64,000 nucleotides of DNA from Pseudomonas lutea (GCF_000759445.1 NZ_JRMB01000001.1:2666001-2730000), one strand, 5' to 3'; positions 29,591 through 40,235 are shown, counted from the stretch's first letter. Notes: a model not told the origin generated them from the letters alone. Program-made: numbers and translations.

Positions 29591-30334
29591 TCAAAAGTCC
29601 TGCGAAGTCGGCCGAAGCACAATCTCGTTAATGTCCACATCACCCGGCTGCTCAATCGCGTAGGCAATTGCGCGGGCCACGGATTCGGCCGGGATCGCTT
29701 GTTTGTAGAATTCTTTCACTACATCCGCGCTTGGCTGATGGCCGCTGCCCAGTTTCAGCTCGGAGTCTACGGCGCCGGGTTCGATGGTCGTGGTGCGGAT
29801 CTTGCCGCCGACTTCGTGACGCAGACCGTCGGAGATGGCGCGAACAGCATACTTGGTGCCGCTGTAGACGGAGCCGCCGGGGCTGAAGACTTTGATGCCT
29901 GCTACCGACGAGATATTGATGAAGTGGCCGGAGCCCTGAGCCTCGAACTTCGGCAGTGCAGCGGCGATGCCATAGAGGACGCCTTTGACGTTGATGTCGA
30001 TCATGCGGTCCCATTCATCGACGCGCAGCTCGGACATGGGCGCGATGGCCATGAGGCCGGCGTTGTTGATCATGACGTCCACACGGCCGAAGTCACGGAC
30101 TGCGTTATCCACCAGCGCCGCTACCTCTTCTCGGCGGGTGACATCAACGGTGTAAGCCGATGCGTCGCCGCCGATGGCCTTGATGTCTTGCACGATGACG
30201 TCCATGCGTTCCTGACGGCGTGCGCCCAGCACGACCTTGGCGCCGAGTTTTGCCAGATGCCGCGCGGTGGCTTCGCCCAGGCCGCTGCTTGCGCCGGTGA
30301 TGACGACGACTTTGCCTTGAATGCCGTTGCTCAT
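29591..30334 (-). CDS. SDR-family NAD(P)-dependent oxidoreductase
   Basis: Classical short-chain dehydrogenase of 247 residues. The cofactor motif TGASSGLG (about 14-21), NNAG, the catalytic serine region INISSVAG and the YSGTK active site (YxxxK) are present. ARRQER after the second strand hints at NADP preference. ATG at 30334 follows a GGAGAAACGA site; the open frame further upstream overlaps the divergent LysR gene. The substrate is unknown. Adjacent divergent LysR gene probably controls it. Confidence 0.88.
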   Translation of the reverse strand: MSNGIQGKVVVITGASSGLGEATARHLAKLGAKVVLGARRQERMDVIVQDIKAIGGDASAYTVDVTRREEVAALVDNAVRDFGRVDVMINNAGLMAIAPMSELRVDEWDRMIDINVKGVLYGIAAALPKFEAQGSGHFINISSVAGIKVFSPGGSVYSGTKYAVRAISDGLRHEVGGKIRTTTIEPGAVDSELKLGSGHQPSADVVKEFYKQAIPAESVARAIAYAIEQPGDVDINEIVLRPTSQDF

Positions 30335-30397
30335 TTCGTTTCTCCAGAAGTGCAGGAAGTTGATGGAGGCCAGTTTGCGGTGGATATTCTGGTCAGG

Positions 30398-30431
30398 AAA
30401 TGGAAGAGTTCGGATTTGAGAATTCCACTTT
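30398..30431 (+). promoter_or_regulatory. Imperfect inverted repeat between SDR and LysR genes
   Basis: AAATGGAA and TTCCACTTT face each other across 17 bases in the 115-base divergent region, at a place suited to a LysR-type operator. The match is imperfect. Confidence 0.35.
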
Positions 30432-30449
30432 CTGGAACGCGAGCGAACG

Positions 30450-31355
30450 ATGCTTAACCGAATGGAAATGCTGAGGATTTTTCTGGTGGCCGTGGACTCG
30501 CCGACATTCAGGGAGGCCGCCACTCGCATTGGCACTTCGCCGCAAAAAGTCACCCGTGCGATCAAGGAACTGGAGCGCACCCTTGCCGAGCCCTTGTTCC
30601 ATCGAAGTACACGGCAGGCTCAAGTCACGGCCTACGGAGCAGATGTCGCGCGACAGGCGCGCGCGACCCTCGATCAGTTCGATCAACTGTTCGCCGCCCA
30701 TGCAAAGGATCAGGTGACCGATATCGTCGGCCGAGTGGGCATCACAGCGCCACACTCGATCGGCAAGCTCTATCTGGCACGGTTTCTCAAACCGTTGCTG
30801 CAGGACCATCCCGGACTTCGAATCGAGTTGAGCCTGGATGACCAATTGACGGACGCCGTAGCGTCGCGTATCGACATCGGCATACGCATCGGCACCGTTC
30901 GGGACCGACGCTATATCGCGCGCGCCGTGGGGAGTGTGCCACTCAAGATTGTGGCGTCGCCCTTGTTGATCGCGAAGGTTGGCGGGCCTTCCACGCTCGA
31001 GGAACTCAAGCGTCTGCCACTGTCGACGCTCATTGATCGCAATAATGGAAGGCCGTGGCCGTGGTTTCTCTTGGATGGTCAAAGCTATCTGCCACCTTCG
31101 CCCGCTTTCAGTTGCGATGACCCGGAAACCGAACTCGAATTCGTCCTCGCAGGCGTGACATTCGCACAGATGCCGCACTTTCTGGCGGAGGCGTATCTGC
31201 GCGACGGCCGTTTGATCGAGGTATTGCCCGATCAGGCGCCCCCGCCCATGGACCTCTCCGTTTACCGAACGCAGTCAGGACCGGTCCCGCCCAGGGTAAG
31301 GCTCGTCTACGATCACCTCATCCAGTGCCTGAGTGACCCACAGACGTTTCCCTGA
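30450..31355 (+). CDS. LysR-family transcriptional regulator
   Basis: 301 residues. The N-terminal winged helix-turn-helix reads MEMLRIFLVAVDSPTFREAA with TSPQKVTRAIKELER as recognition helix, followed by a periplasmic-binding-like effector domain (about 90-295). It is divergent from the SDR gene, the usual arrangement for a regulator and its target. Confidence 0.88.
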   Translation: MLNRMEMLRIFLVAVDSPTFREAATRIGTSPQKVTRAIKELERTLAEPLFHRSTRQAQVTAYGADVARQARATLDQFDQLFAAHAKDQVTDIVGRVGITAPHSIGKLYLARFLKPLLQDHPGLRIELSLDDQLTDAVASRIDIGIRIGTVRDRRYIARAVGSVPLKIVASPLLIAKVGGPSTLEELKRLPLSTLIDRNNGRPWPWFLLDGQSYLPPSPAFSCDDPETELEFVLAGVTFAQMPHFLAEAYLRDGRLIEVLPDQAPPPMDLSVYRTQSGPVPPRVRLVYDHLIQCLSDPQTFP

Positions 31356-31537
31356 CAATCCCTCGAACACCGCGGGTCACGCTGTACCTGCCGCAGCAGA
31401 TGCTTGGGGCGTGGCCTCACATTCTCCATTTAACAAACGAACCGAAGACGACACCGCCCGGTCGAACGCAGCGGCACTCCCTGGGGCATTCGCTGATTAC
31501 CCCAGGGAGCCCCCTCACCGAAACCCACCGGTCTTCC

Positions 31538-32161
31538 ATGTTCGAACACATTGACTTCAACTATCTGCTCGCCAATTACGGATATTGGGCCATCTTCATC
31601 GGTTGCCTGCTGGAAGGCGAAACCATCCTGATTCTGGGCGGCCTGGCGGCGCACCAGCACGTGCTGGAATGGCAGCAAGTGCTGATCTACGCCACCTTGG
31701 GCGGGATGCTTGGCGACCAGATTCTTTTCTGGACGGGCCGCCACTTCGGACCGCGCCTGCTGCCACGCTTACACCGCCAGCAAGCGACGATCGACCGCGT
31801 TTCAGACCTGATCAAGCGGTACCCCACTGCCTCGATTTTTGGGGTCCGATTCCTTTACGGCATGCGCCTGATCGGCCCGCTGGTCATCGGGGCGAGTCGC
31901 TTGTCCCCTGTGCGCTTTGCGCTGATCAACCTGCTCGGCGCCGCAGTCTGGGCGAGTCTCTTCCTGGCCGCCGGGTATTGGGCCGGGGGTTTTCTGGAGG
32001 AGATGCTGGGCAACCTGAAACCTTATCGCCTGCCGATTTTCATTGGCGTGATTGTCGTGGGCGCAGGCGTTGCGCTGTATCGGCATCGTCGTGCTAAAAC
32101 CCGACCTGCCCGGCAAGCGGCCAAGCGGGCGAAAGACAAGCCGCCCTCCTCCGCGGCATAA
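31538..32161 (+). CDS. DedA-family membrane protein
   Basis: 207 residues with four to five membrane helices. The DedA/SNARE-associated signature is seen as EGETILILGG near the start, GDQILFWTGRHFG, and FGVRFLYGMRLIGPLVIGAS with the conserved arginines. A Lys/Arg/Ala-rich tail ends the protein. DedA proteins are linked to membrane lipid (undecaprenyl phosphate or phosphatidylethanolamine) flipping. ATG at 31538 is the first residue of the conserved region. Confidence 0.88.
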   Translation: MFEHIDFNYLLANYGYWAIFIGCLLEGETILILGGLAAHQHVLEWQQVLIYATLGGMLGDQILFWTGRHFGPRLLPRLHRQQATIDRVSDLIKRYPTASIFGVRFLYGMRLIGPLVIGASRLSPVRFALINLLGAAVWASLFLAAGYWAGGFLEEMLGNLKPYRLPIFIGVIVVGAGVALYRHRRAKTRPARQAAKRAKDKPPSSAA

Positions 32162-32227
32162 CGCTTCCCATCTGCGTCGCCCACCTCTATAACGGCAGAC
32201 AGGCATATGTCGCAGAGGGGCTACTCG

Positions 32228-33013
32228 ATGAACACACGCATCACCGCCGGTTTGCTGTTGAGCATGGTTAGCGTTGCGCAGGTCCAGGCGGCGGAGACGC
32301 CGTCGCGTCTCGACACCGTGATGCAAAAAGGCCAATTGGCCGTTTGCACCACGGGCGATTACAAGCCGTACACGTTTCTCAAGCCCGACGGCCAATATGA
32401 GGGCATCGACATTGAGCTGGCGCAGTCGCTGGCGAAGAGTCTGGGTGTGACGATCGAGTGGGTCCCGACGACCTGGAAAACGCTGATGCCCGACTTCACT
32501 GCGGGCAAATGCGACATGGCGGTGGGCGGAATTTCGGTCACGCTGGAGCGGCAGAAGAAGGCTGCGTTCAGCGACACGCTGGACATCGACGGCAAGGTGC
32601 CGCTGGTTCGTTGCGAAGACGAGTCCAGGTACCAGACCATAGAGCAGATCAACCAGCCAGGCGTGCGACTGATCGAGCCTCAGGGCGGCACCAACGAAGC
32701 CTTCGCCCACGCTTACCTGCCCAATGCCAGCCTGTCATTCCATGACAACAAGACCATCTTTCAGCAGCTGCTGGACAAGAAGGCGGACGTGATGATCACC
32801 GACGCGTCCGAAGCCCTTTACCAACAGAAACGCATGCCCGGGCTGTGCACGGTCAACCCGTCGCACTACATGCAATACGGTGAAAAAGCCTACTTGCTGC
32901 CGCGAGACGACATCGCCTGGAAAGCCTACGTTGATCAATGGCTGCACCTGACCAAGGCGACCGGCGCCTACAAGAAAATCGTAGGTGAATGGCTGGCAGT
33001 GCCGTCGGAGTAA
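32228..33013 (+). CDS. pheC: Periplasmic cyclohexadienyl dehydratase (prephenate/arogenate dehydratase)
   Basis: Solute-binding-protein fold enzyme that turns prephenate into phenylpyruvate or arogenate into phenylalanine outside the cytoplasm. It has a signal peptide (cleavage after about residue 21, VQA) and the PheC phrases VCTTGDYKPYTF, MPDFTAGKCDMAVGGISVTLERQKKAAFSD, EPQGGTNEAFAHAYLP and TDASEALYQQ. Amino acid ABC binding proteins are the main alternative, but the whole pattern follows PheC. 261 residues. Confidence 0.85.
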   Translation: MNTRITAGLLLSMVSVAQVQAAETPSRLDTVMQKGQLAVCTTGDYKPYTFLKPDGQYEGIDIELAQSLAKSLGVTIEWVPTTWKTLMPDFTAGKCDMAVGGISVTLERQKKAAFSDTLDIDGKVPLVRCEDESRYQTIEQINQPGVRLIEPQGGTNEAFAHAYLPNASLSFHDNKTIFQQLLDKKADVMITDASEALYQQKRMPGLCTVNPSHYMQYGEKAYLLPRDDIAWKAYVDQWLHLTKATGAYKKIVGEWLAVPSE

Positions 33014-33063
33014 GGAATGAAGATGACGCCCGTGAAAACTCGGCGCAGGACCCCAGCGCGTAC

Positions 33064-34044
33064 ATGAAAACGACCCGAACCATCACCCGCGCGTTTTGCG
33101 TCGAACTGCAGCAGGAGCTGTCCATCGTGGCGGCGAGGCGAGAATACTTTTCTCAAGAGCTGCCTCGGGCGCGCTTCAGTTTTCTGTGCTCGTCCGAGCC
33201 TTGCCGCGCCTCGGGCGTCAAGATCACCGGCGTTCGCTATGACGTGAAACCTCAGGAACATCTGACTTTTGTCGCCGCGCACTACCGGGCCAATCCGAAC
33301 TACGAACATCACCCCGATTGCGAGTGGGTTGATCCCGAAGTGACGCTGCCGGCTGCAGACGAGACCGAGGCCGAGAGCGAGCTACGGAGGGTCAAGCGCA
33401 AGCTGGACGATTACATTGACGTGTTTGACCCCACTGTCAAAGAGCGTGCAAAGCAGACTGCAACCGCAGACAAGCCCGACACTAAGCCCCCTGAGTCAGC
33501 CAAGGACCCTTCGTCCTCGACGGACATCCTGAAGGCTAAACAGGACAAGCAGAACCGCACGAGCAATCTGGAGCGTCTGGTCGACAGCTTTCGTCAGGCT
33601 CAGTCGTCTTTGAGCAAAGAAGAGCTCGCGCTGCTGACCTTGCGCGTTCCGGGTCAGGGCGAGATCTCGTTACGGGCTTATTTTCGCCACATCAAGTTTG
33701 CGCAGCTGAATGACGACCGTCGCGTCCTGTACGGCGGTGGGTTGGTCGAGCGGTACGGCATCGGCTTCAAATTTAAATTCTTCGACCGCCTGCAAGGCAA
33801 GCTGGTGACGCTATACGTCTCACCCGCGCAAATGCAGGCTTATCGCTCCAGTCGCTACATCAGTGAGCTGCTGAGCCATGCTGATGAGGTGCGTTTCTTT
33901 ACGGTCTTTGCGCTGGGCACACTCGTGGCCAGCCCATCCGGGAAAAGCGTCAGCGTGGAGATTGAAGACTTGCGCCACCTGGCCATCGTGCTCGGGCCGG
34001 CCCGGGATGGCGCAGATCCCGCTAAACCAGTTCTGGAAAGCTAA
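33064..34044 (+). CDS. Hypothetical protein with N-terminal Cys/His motif
   Basis: 326 residues from ATG at 33064 (the frame is open back into pheC). The N-terminal part has CSSEPC (near 43-48) and YEHHPDCEW, a possible zinc site, then a charged, Pro/Ser/Lys-rich linker (about 115-180) and a C-terminal alpha/beta domain (RAYFRHIKFAQLN to DLRHLAIVLGP). The layout, Cys/His pair then linker then beta-rich domain, resembles the broken island gene at 25038. Not recognised. Confidence 0.65.
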   Translation: MKTTRTITRAFCVELQQELSIVAARREYFSQELPRARFSFLCSSEPCRASGVKITGVRYDVKPQEHLTFVAAHYRANPNYEHHPDCEWVDPEVTLPAADETEAESELRRVKRKLDDYIDVFDPTVKERAKQTATADKPDTKPPESAKDPSSSTDILKAKQDKQNRTSNLERLVDSFRQAQSSLSKEELALLTLRVPGQGEISLRAYFRHIKFAQLNDDRRVLYGGGLVERYGIGFKFKFFDRLQGKLVTLYVSPAQMQAYRSSRYISELLSHADEVRFFTVFALGTLVASPSGKSVSVEIEDLRHLAIVLGPARDGADPAKPVLES

Positions 34045-34065
34045 GCCGACGCTTGATTCAGGTCG

Positions 34066-34105
34066 AAAAAAACCCGGTTGCTCTCGCGAGCAACCGGGTT
34101 TTTTT
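34066..34105. terminator. Bidirectional terminator
   Basis: ACCCGGTTGCT and AGCAACCGGGT form an 11-bp stem with a 6-base loop, bordered by A and T runs. It serves the plus gene ending at 34044 and the cyo operon ending at 34123. Confidence 0.88.
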
Positions 34106-34122
34106 GACTTCATTCCGGAGGA

Positions 34123-35013
34123 CTAAGGCGCTGCGTAAGTGACCAGCAACTCCTTAGTTACCTGAAAATCCAGCGACATCGCCACGCTCAATGCAGTGAT
34201 CGTGAAGATGGAGAACACGAACAGCTTACGTGCCCAAACGGTATCGTCCTTGGCTTTGTAGCCGGTCCAGGCCATGTACAACCAGTACATGCCCATCGCC
34301 GCCGCAACGGCCAGATAGTTGAGCCCGGCGTAGCCGCCGAAGGTCAGCATCAAGGTCGCCAGCAGAAACGCCAGGATGTAGATCAGGATATGCCGCTTGG
34401 CAACCCGAATCCCGCGCTTGACCGGCAGTACCGGAATCGAAGCGGCGCGATAGTCGTTGAAGCGGAAGATCGCAATTGCGTACGAATGAGGCATCTGCCA
34501 CAGACTGAACATCACCAGCAATGTCAGCGCCGCAAGGTCAAAGGTGTTGCTGACCGCGACGTAACCAATCACCGGCGGCATTGCGCCTGAAAGGCTGCCC
34601 ACCAACGTGCCATGCACCGACTTGCGCTTCAGGTACAGGCTGTAGAAGCCGACGTAGATCACGAAGCCGATGACGGCAAACAGCGCCGCCAGGGCATTGG
34701 CCTGGGTGTACAGCAAGCCGACACCGAGAATGCCCAGCACCGTGGCGTAAATCAACGCCAGCTTCACCGACACCAAGCCCTGCACCAACACACGGTTTTT
34801 GGTGCGCTCCATCTTTACATCGATGTCTCGATCGATGCAGTTGTTGAAGACGCAGCCAGAAGCCACTACCAGCGAAGTCCCGATCACCGCGGCCAGGAAC
34901 AGGCCGATGTCGACATGCCCCTTGGACGCCAGAAAAAAGCCACCTGCCACCGAAAGCACGTTACCGAAAATGATCCCCGGTTTGGTGATTTGGATAAAGT
35001 GCTTCAGTGACAT
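34123..35013 (-). CDS. cyoE: Heme o synthase (protoheme IX farnesyltransferase)
   Basis: UbiA-family membrane prenyltransferase making heme O for the bo3 oxidase. It has the motif [18 protein letters not shown] (first Asp-rich site) and a second polar site near [17 protein letters not shown], with eight to nine helices. Length 296 residues. Last gene of the cyo operon. Confidence 0.96.
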   Translation of the reverse strand: MSLKHFIQITKPGIIFGNVLSVAGGFFLASKGHVDIGLFLAAVIGTSLVVASGCVFNNCIDRDIDVKMERTKNRVLVQGLVSVKLALIYATVLGILGVGLLYTQANALAALFAVIGFVIYVGFYSLYLKRKSVHGTLVGSLSGAMPPVIGYVAVSNTFDLAALTLLVMFSLWQMPHSYAIAIFRFNDYRAASIPVLPVKRGIRVAKRHILIYILAFLLATLMLTFGGYAGLNYLAVAAAMGMYWLYMAWTGYKAKDDTVWARKLFVFSIFTITALSVAMSLDFQVTKELLVTYAAP

Positions 35014-35023
35014 CAGGTTTTCC

Positions 35024-35371
35024 TCACTTCGCCATCATGGCGGTGTGAATGCTGAACATGATCCAGGTGCTCAAGCCAACCAACAACACAATCACAAGGC
35101 CAGCGAAGGCAAACGCGATCACGTTGTTGCGCTGTGCTGCCGAGCGGTCGAGGTGCAGGAAGTACACCAGGTGAACAATCACCTGAACGGCTGCAAAGAT
35201 CAGAACGATCCAAAGCGTGGCCACTTTCGAAATGGTCGGGAACATCACCAGGCCGAAAGGAATCGCGGTCAGGATGATCGACAGTACGAAACCGACCATG
35301 TACGACTTGAAGCTACCGTGGCTTGCAGGTTCGTGGCTGGCAGCGTCGTGGGAATGATGTGAATTCGCCAT
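35024..35371 (-). CDS. cyoD: Cytochrome o ubiquinol oxidase subunit IV
   Basis: Small three-helix subunit of 115 residues needed for assembly of the copper site. It begins with a His/Ser-rich stretch ([19 protein letters not shown]) and continues [18 protein letters not shown]. Directly next to cyoC. Confidence 0.95.
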   Translation of the reverse strand: MANSHHSHDAASHEPASHGSFKSYMVGFVLSIILTAIPFGLVMFPTISKVATLWIVLIFAAVQVIVHLVYFLHLDRSAAQRNNVIAFAFAGLVIVLLVGLSTWIMFSIHTAMMAK

Positions 35372-36004
35372 TTAAATGGTCCCCATCAGATAGACAACGG
35401 TGAACACGCAGATCCAGACAACGTCCAGGAAGTGCCAGAACAGGCTGAGCATGCTCAGGCGAGTCTGATTGGTATTGGTTAGACCATGCTTGGAGACCTG
35501 ATACATCATGATCGCCATCCAGATCAGACCACTGGTCACGTGCAGGCCGTGGGTGCCGACCAGCGTGAAGAACGCCGACAGGAAGCCACTGCGGTTAGGA
35601 CCGTAACCTTCGGAGATCAGCAGGTGGAACTCATTGACCTCCATACCGATGAAGCCCAGGCCGAACAGGAAGGTCACGAACAACCAGCCCAACACGCCCG
35701 ACTTGTTGCCCTTGTGCATCGCCAGCATGGCGAAGCCGTAGGTGATCGAGCTGAGCAACAGGCAGGCGGTTTCGCCAAGCACGTACGGCAGTTCGAAAAT
35801 GTCGTGGCCCGCAGGACCGCCTGCAACGTTGTTAACCAGTACGGCGTAAATGGCGAAGATCGACGCAAACAGAATGCAGTCGGTCATCAGGTAGATCCAG
35901 AAGCCGTAGATTTTCATCTCGCCGGCGTCGTGGTGACCATGGTCGTGCTCGTGGTCATGACCGTGGTCGTGACCCTTCGCACCATCAAATACTAAGTTCG
36001 ACAT
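35372..36004 (-). CDS. cyoC: Cytochrome o ubiquinol oxidase subunit III
   Basis: Five-helix subunit of 210 residues. The N-terminus is rich in His and Asp ([16 protein letters not shown]), followed by [20 protein letters not shown] and [14 protein letters not shown]. The polyhistidine stretch is longer than in E. coli CyoC and could bind metal; that is a guess. Confidence 0.95.
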   Translation of the reverse strand: MSNLVFDGAKGHDHGHDHEHDHGHHDAGEMKIYGFWIYLMTDCILFASIFAIYAVLVNNVAGGPAGHDIFELPYVLGETACLLLSSITYGFAMLAMHKGNKSGVLGWLFVTFLFGLGFIGMEVNEFHLLISEGYGPNRSGFLSAFFTLVGTHGLHVTSGLIWMAIMMYQVSKHGLTNTNQTRLSMLSLFWHFLDVVWICVFTVVYLMGTI

Positions 36005-36007
36005 TGT

Positions 36008-38026
36008 TTATGCCTGCTCCAGCTTGTTGACAGGAGTGTTTGTCTGGTCATTGCGAACCTTGGCCAGGATCGCATGCTGCTCGCCTTCGATACGTGCCAC
36101 TTCGGATGCAGGCACCATGAAGCCCTGATCGTCGCGTGCAGCGTGAATCACGAAGTAGACGATGGTACCGATCAGACTGACAGCGGCCAGCCAGAAGATG
36201 TGCCAGATCATCGCGAAACCGAAGACCGTCAACAGCGCGCCCATCACCAGACCTGTTGCCGTGTTGTTAGGCATGTGGATGTCGGAGTACTTGGCCGGAA
36301 CCTTGTACGCCTCGCCATCACGCTTGGCGGCGTAGAACGGGTCGATCTCGTTCGCTTTTGGCAGCTCTGCAAAGTTGTAGAACGGCGGTGGCGACGAAGT
36401 GGACCATTCCAGGGTGTGGCCATTCCATGGGTCACCGGTCAGATCGCGGTTCTGCTCGCGGTCACGAATACTCACGTAGATCTGGATCAGCTGGCAGGCA
36501 ATACCCATTGCAACCAGGACGGCACCTACGAAAGCCACATACAGATATGGCGTCCATTCCGGGTTTTCAGTGGTGTTCAGACGACGAGTCATGCCCATGA
36601 AGCCCAATGCGTAGAGCGGCATGAAGGCGACATAGAAACCGCTGATCCAGAAACCGAACGCTGCCTTGCCCCACTTCTCGTTCAGCTTGAAGCCGAACGC
36701 TTTAGGGAACCAGAACGCGAAGCCTGCGATGTAACCGAATACGGCACCACCGATGATCACGTTATGGAAGTGCGCGATCACGAACAGGCTGTTGTGCAGG
36801 ACGAAGTCGGCACCCGGGATGGCCAGCAGAACGCCAGTCATACCGCCGATGGAGAACGTCACCATGAAGCCCAGGGTCCACAACACGGGCGCGGTGAAGC
36901 GCAGACGACCCTGATAAATCGTGAACAGCCAGTTGAACAGTTTCACACCCGTCGGGATGGAGATCAGCATCGTTGCCAGACCGAAGAAGGCGTTGACGCT
37001 TGCACCCGAACCCATGGTGAAGAAGTGGTGCAGCCAGACCATGAAGCCCAGAATCGAGATCGCACCAGAGGCGTAGATCATCGAGTGGTGGCCGAACAGA
37101 CGCTTGCCGGTGAACGTCGAGATGACTTCGGAGAAGACACCGAACGCCGGCAGAATCAGGATGTATACCTCAGGGTGACCCCACGCCCAGAACAGGTTCA
37201 CGTACATCATCGGGTTACCACCCAATTCGTTCGTGAAGATGTGGAAGTCCAGGTAACGGTCAAGCGTCAGGAATGCCAGGGTGCCGGTCAGGATCGGGAA
37301 CGAAGCCACGATCAGGACGTTGGCCCAGGTGCAGGTCCAGGTGAAGATCGGCATGTCCATGAGTTTCATGCCAGGCGTACGCATCTTCAGGACCGTCACC
37401 AGGAAGTTGACCCCGGTTAACGTTGTCCCCAGTCCTGAAAGCTGTAGTGCCCAGATGTAGTAGTCCACGCCCACGCCCGGGCTATAGCCCAGTTCTGACA
37501 GCGGCGGATAGGCAACCCAACCGGTACGTGCGAACTCGCCAACACCCAGAGACACGTTGATCAGAACCACGCCGGAGATCAGCAGGTACAGGCTCAAGGA
37601 GTTCAGGAACGGGAAAGCCACGTCACGAGCGCCGATCTGCAGAGGCAGAACGATGTTCATCAGACCGGTGAAGAACGGCATCGCCATGAAGATGATCATG
37701 ATCACACCGTGAGCGGTGAAGATCTGGTCATAGTGTTCAGGCGGCAGGTAGCCAGGCGATCCCTCGACGGCGAGCGCCTGCTGGGAACGCATCATGATGG
37801 CGTCGGAGAAACCACGCAGCAGCATGACCATCGCGATGATGATGTACATGACGCCGATTTTTTTGTGGTCGACAGATGTCAGCCACTCGGTCCACAGGTA
37901 GGTCCACTTTTTGAAGTACGTGACCAGCCCCAAAACCGCCACGCCGCCGATAGCGATCATGGCAAGCGTGATCATGACTATCGGTTCGTGGAACGGAACC
38001 GCGTCCAGACTTAATTTACCAAACAT
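36008..38026 (-). CDS. cyoB: Cytochrome o ubiquinol oxidase subunit I
   Basis: Catalytic subunit of the proton-pumping quinol oxidase, 672 residues. Heme and copper ligands are in [33 protein letters not shown] and [11 protein letters not shown]. It carries the extra C-terminal helices typical of CyoB. Three bases separate it from cyoC and from cyoA. Confidence 0.97.
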   Translation of the reverse strand: MFGKLSLDAVPFHEPIVMITLAMIAIGGVAVLGLVTYFKKWTYLWTEWLTSVDHKKIGVMYIIIAMVMLLRGFSDAIMMRSQQALAVEGSPGYLPPEHYDQIFTAHGVIMIIFMAMPFFTGLMNIVLPLQIGARDVAFPFLNSLSLYLLISGVVLINVSLGVGEFARTGWVAYPPLSELGYSPGVGVDYYIWALQLSGLGTTLTGVNFLVTVLKMRTPGMKLMDMPIFTWTCTWANVLIVASFPILTGTLAFLTLDRYLDFHIFTNELGGNPMMYVNLFWAWGHPEVYILILPAFGVFSEVISTFTGKRLFGHHSMIYASGAISILGFMVWLHHFFTMGSGASVNAFFGLATMLISIPTGVKLFNWLFTIYQGRLRFTAPVLWTLGFMVTFSIGGMTGVLLAIPGADFVLHNSLFVIAHFHNVIIGGAVFGYIAGFAFWFPKAFGFKLNEKWGKAAFGFWISGFYVAFMPLYALGFMGMTRRLNTTENPEWTPYLYVAFVGAVLVAMGIACQLIQIYVSIRDREQNRDLTGDPWNGHTLEWSTSSPPPFYNFAELPKANEIDPFYAAKRDGEAYKVPAKYSDIHMPNNTATGLVMGALLTVFGFAMIWHIFWLAAVSLIGTIVYFVIHAARDDQGFMVPASEVARIEGEQHAILAKVRNDQTNTPVNKLEQA

Positions 38027-38029
38027 CGT

Positions 38030-38965
38030 TTACTCCTCTGCCTGCGCAGCTGAATGCTTACCCATTTCCATCCCTTCCGTACCCGCCACTTCTTTCTTCT
38101 CGTGGACAATCTTGCCCGGCTTCATACCTTCATACTTGTCGATGATGATCTGGAACAGGTTCGGAGTGACCGAGGAGTAGAGTTCAACGGGATTACGCTC
38201 GCTGGGCTTGGCCAGCGCAGAGTATTCAGCCGTTGCCAGTTGCTTCGGTGAATTCTTGACGTCGGCAACCCAGGCTTCGAAGTCAGCCTGCGAGGTGGCA
38301 GTCGCCTTGAATTTCATGCCGGTGAAACCTGCGCCACTGTAGTTGGCGGAGATGCCGTCGAACTCGCCATTTTCGTTGGCGATAAGGTGAAGCTTAGTCT
38401 GCATCCCGGCCATCGCGTAGATCTGGCCACCCAATGCAGGGATAAAGAACGAGTTCATGACCGAATCAGAGGTGATTCGGAAATTGATCGGCGTGTTGGC
38501 CGGGAACACGATCTTGTTGACGGTGGCAATGCCTTGTTCCGGGTAAATGAACAGCCATTTCCAGTCCAGGGCGACCACTTCGATGGTCACTGGCTTGACG
38601 TCGGATTCGAGCGGACGGTAAGGGTCCAGCGCGTGGGTCGACTTGTACGTGACATAGCCGAGAACGATGATGATGGCCAATGGAACCAGCCAGACCACCA
38701 GTTCAATCCGGGTTGAATGCGCCCAATCAGGCGTATACGTCGCGCTCTTGTTGGTAGCGCGATACTTCCAGGCGAAGATGATGGTCATGAAAATGACCGG
38801 CACCACCACCAGCAGCATGAGCAAGGTGGCAGTGATGATCAGATCACGCTCTTGAATGCCGACATGGCCTTTTGGATCCAGCAAGGTGTAGTCGCACCCG
38901 CTGAGCAGGAGCATGCTGAAAAGGGCCAAGAAGCCAAAAAACCTGGGGTACCTTTTTTTACTCAT
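38030..38965 (-). CDS. cyoA: Cytochrome o ubiquinol oxidase subunit II
   Basis: Lipoprotein subunit with two membrane helices and a periplasmic cupredoxin domain lacking the CuA site. The signal ends in LLSGC (lipidated Cys at 24), and DWKWLFIYPEQGIATVN and SVMNSFFIPALGGQIYAM are typical. ATG at 38965 starts MSKKRYPRFFGFLALF; the longer frame to 39043 is not family-like. 311 residues. Confidence 0.95.
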   Translation of the reverse strand: MSKKRYPRFFGFLALFSMLLLSGCDYTLLDPKGHVGIQERDLIITATLLMLLVVVPVIFMTIIFAWKYRATNKSATYTPDWAHSTRIELVVWLVPLAIIIVLGYVTYKSTHALDPYRPLESDVKPVTIEVVALDWKWLFIYPEQGIATVNKIVFPANTPINFRITSDSVMNSFFIPALGGQIYAMAGMQTKLHLIANENGEFDGISANYSGAGFTGMKFKATATSQADFEAWVADVKNSPKQLATAEYSALAKPSERNPVELYSSVTPNLFQIIIDKYEGMKPGKIVHEKKEVAGTEGMEMGKHSAAQAEE

Positions 38966-39435
38966 CTCACGACCTCTAAAAGCAGCTTTCGCATCGCAGT
39001 TGGGTTTCGACCGCCAACACTTCACCCTGCCAGGTGCTGGCAAATGCTTGGATTGAAAAGGGGCCTGTCAGGAAGCATGTGGCCTCGCAACATTTCCGGA
39101 TTTAACTGTGGATTCTTATTCGAATGGTGGCACCCGCCTAGGCGGACCAAATCCCTTGGCGCAGACATTCAAAACGTAACTCGGGAGGCCATTCGAACCG
39201 CGTCTACCGAAGCGAAAAGACGCTCCATGACCTCGATTTACACCGTCCCGCAAATGAGGGGGTGGCGTGAATTGGGGGCGATTGTAGATACGTAAAGTTT
39301 TATTGACTATAAGTTTCTGCGCAACAGTTAATTTCGTATTCAGTAAAAATGCGGTGTTATGTCGCACCCTGAATCATCGCAAAGCCCCTGTTTTGTTGAA
39401 GCGAAACGGAGGCTTTGTTACGCAACGCTTTGTAA
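38966..39435. other. Region upstream of cyoA
   Basis: 470 bases without a supported gene, probably the cyo promoter and leader. The stretch 39280-39360 is AT-rich on the minus-strand approach to cyoA, but I cannot fix -35/-10 boxes with confidence and see no clear ANR (TTGAT-N4-ATCAA) site. Confidence 0.5.
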
Positions 39436-39945
39436 TCAGCGTGCTTTCATCCGGTTGCGAATAATTCCCACCGGGACCAGCACAACGGTCAGCACAAAAG
39501 CCACCAATGCCCACTGCGCCAGAGACAAACCCAGAACTGGCGGATATGGCGTCTCACAGAAACCGCCGACCTGAAAACCGAGCGGAAACAACGATGCCAG
39601 GGGCAGACCGTCGACGATCGGCTGCAGCACATCGATGCCGCAGCTCTCGGTCGGGTGCGTCTGGATGTAGACGTGACGCCCGGCAGCCAAAAGCCCGCCC
39701 ACCGCGCTTAGAACCACCAGCGCCTCACAAATCGTCAGGCTTACACGCCCCGGCATTGCAACACCGATGAAGGCAAACACGGCAATGAACAACAGCGCAT
39801 ACCGTTGCAGAATGCACAACGGGCAAGGGGCCTCACCCAGCACCACCTGCATGTACAACGCTCCGCCGATCAAGGCCAGGCAGATGATACCCAGCAATAC
39901 CAGGAACCGCTTTTCACGCCGCAGGTTCAATATCTCGTCAGTCAT
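39436..39945 (-). CDS. dsbB: Disulfide bond formation protein B
   Basis: Four-helix inner-membrane quinone reductase that reoxidises DsbA. The first periplasmic pair is CPLC (residues 41-44) and the second pair is in ESCGIDVL and GGFCETPYPP. Length 169 residues. Pseudomonas often have two DsbB homologues, so the number cannot be given here. Confidence 0.93.
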   Translation of the reverse strand: MTDEILNLRREKRFLVLLGIICLALIGGALYMQVVLGEAPCPLCILQRYALLFIAVFAFIGVAMPGRVSLTICEALVVLSAVGGLLAAGRHVYIQTHPTESCGIDVLQPIVDGLPLASLFPLGFQVGGFCETPYPPVLGLSLAQWALVAFVLTVVLVPVGIIRNRMKAR

Positions 39946-40180
39946 TCACATACCCTTTGAATTGGAGTCACCCGGATCGGCGGTGCAGAGTGCGCGGGGC
40001 GGGCCCGCCGCAAAGGCAGCGATTCTAGCACCGTCCCGACATCTCGTTCATCGAGCGGCAGGCGATGCAGCAATCCGGCCGGCTTGCTCGCCACCGCCAT
40101 TACCTGGCGATGGTGGACACGCATGCATTACCCAGGCGTTAACACTTCAATTCAAGAGCCATCGTGCGCCTTTGAACGCC

Positions 40181-40216
40181 CTTCTTATATATAGAAGCGT
40201 GCGGCCTTTTGTCGCA
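40181..40216 (+). repeat. TATATATA hairpin element, copy 1
   Basis: CTTC and GAAG flank TTATATATA to form a short hairpin, followed by GCGT, nine bases and TTTTGTCGCA. The same order returns 55 bases further on. Confidence 0.5.
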
Positions 40217-40235
40217 CTCCCGACACAACGCCCCG

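Noticed and set aside
32228..33013. Amino acid ABC transporter binding protein
   Set aside because: The fold is the same, but the sequence follows PheC throughout and no ABC permease or ATPase gene is adjacent.
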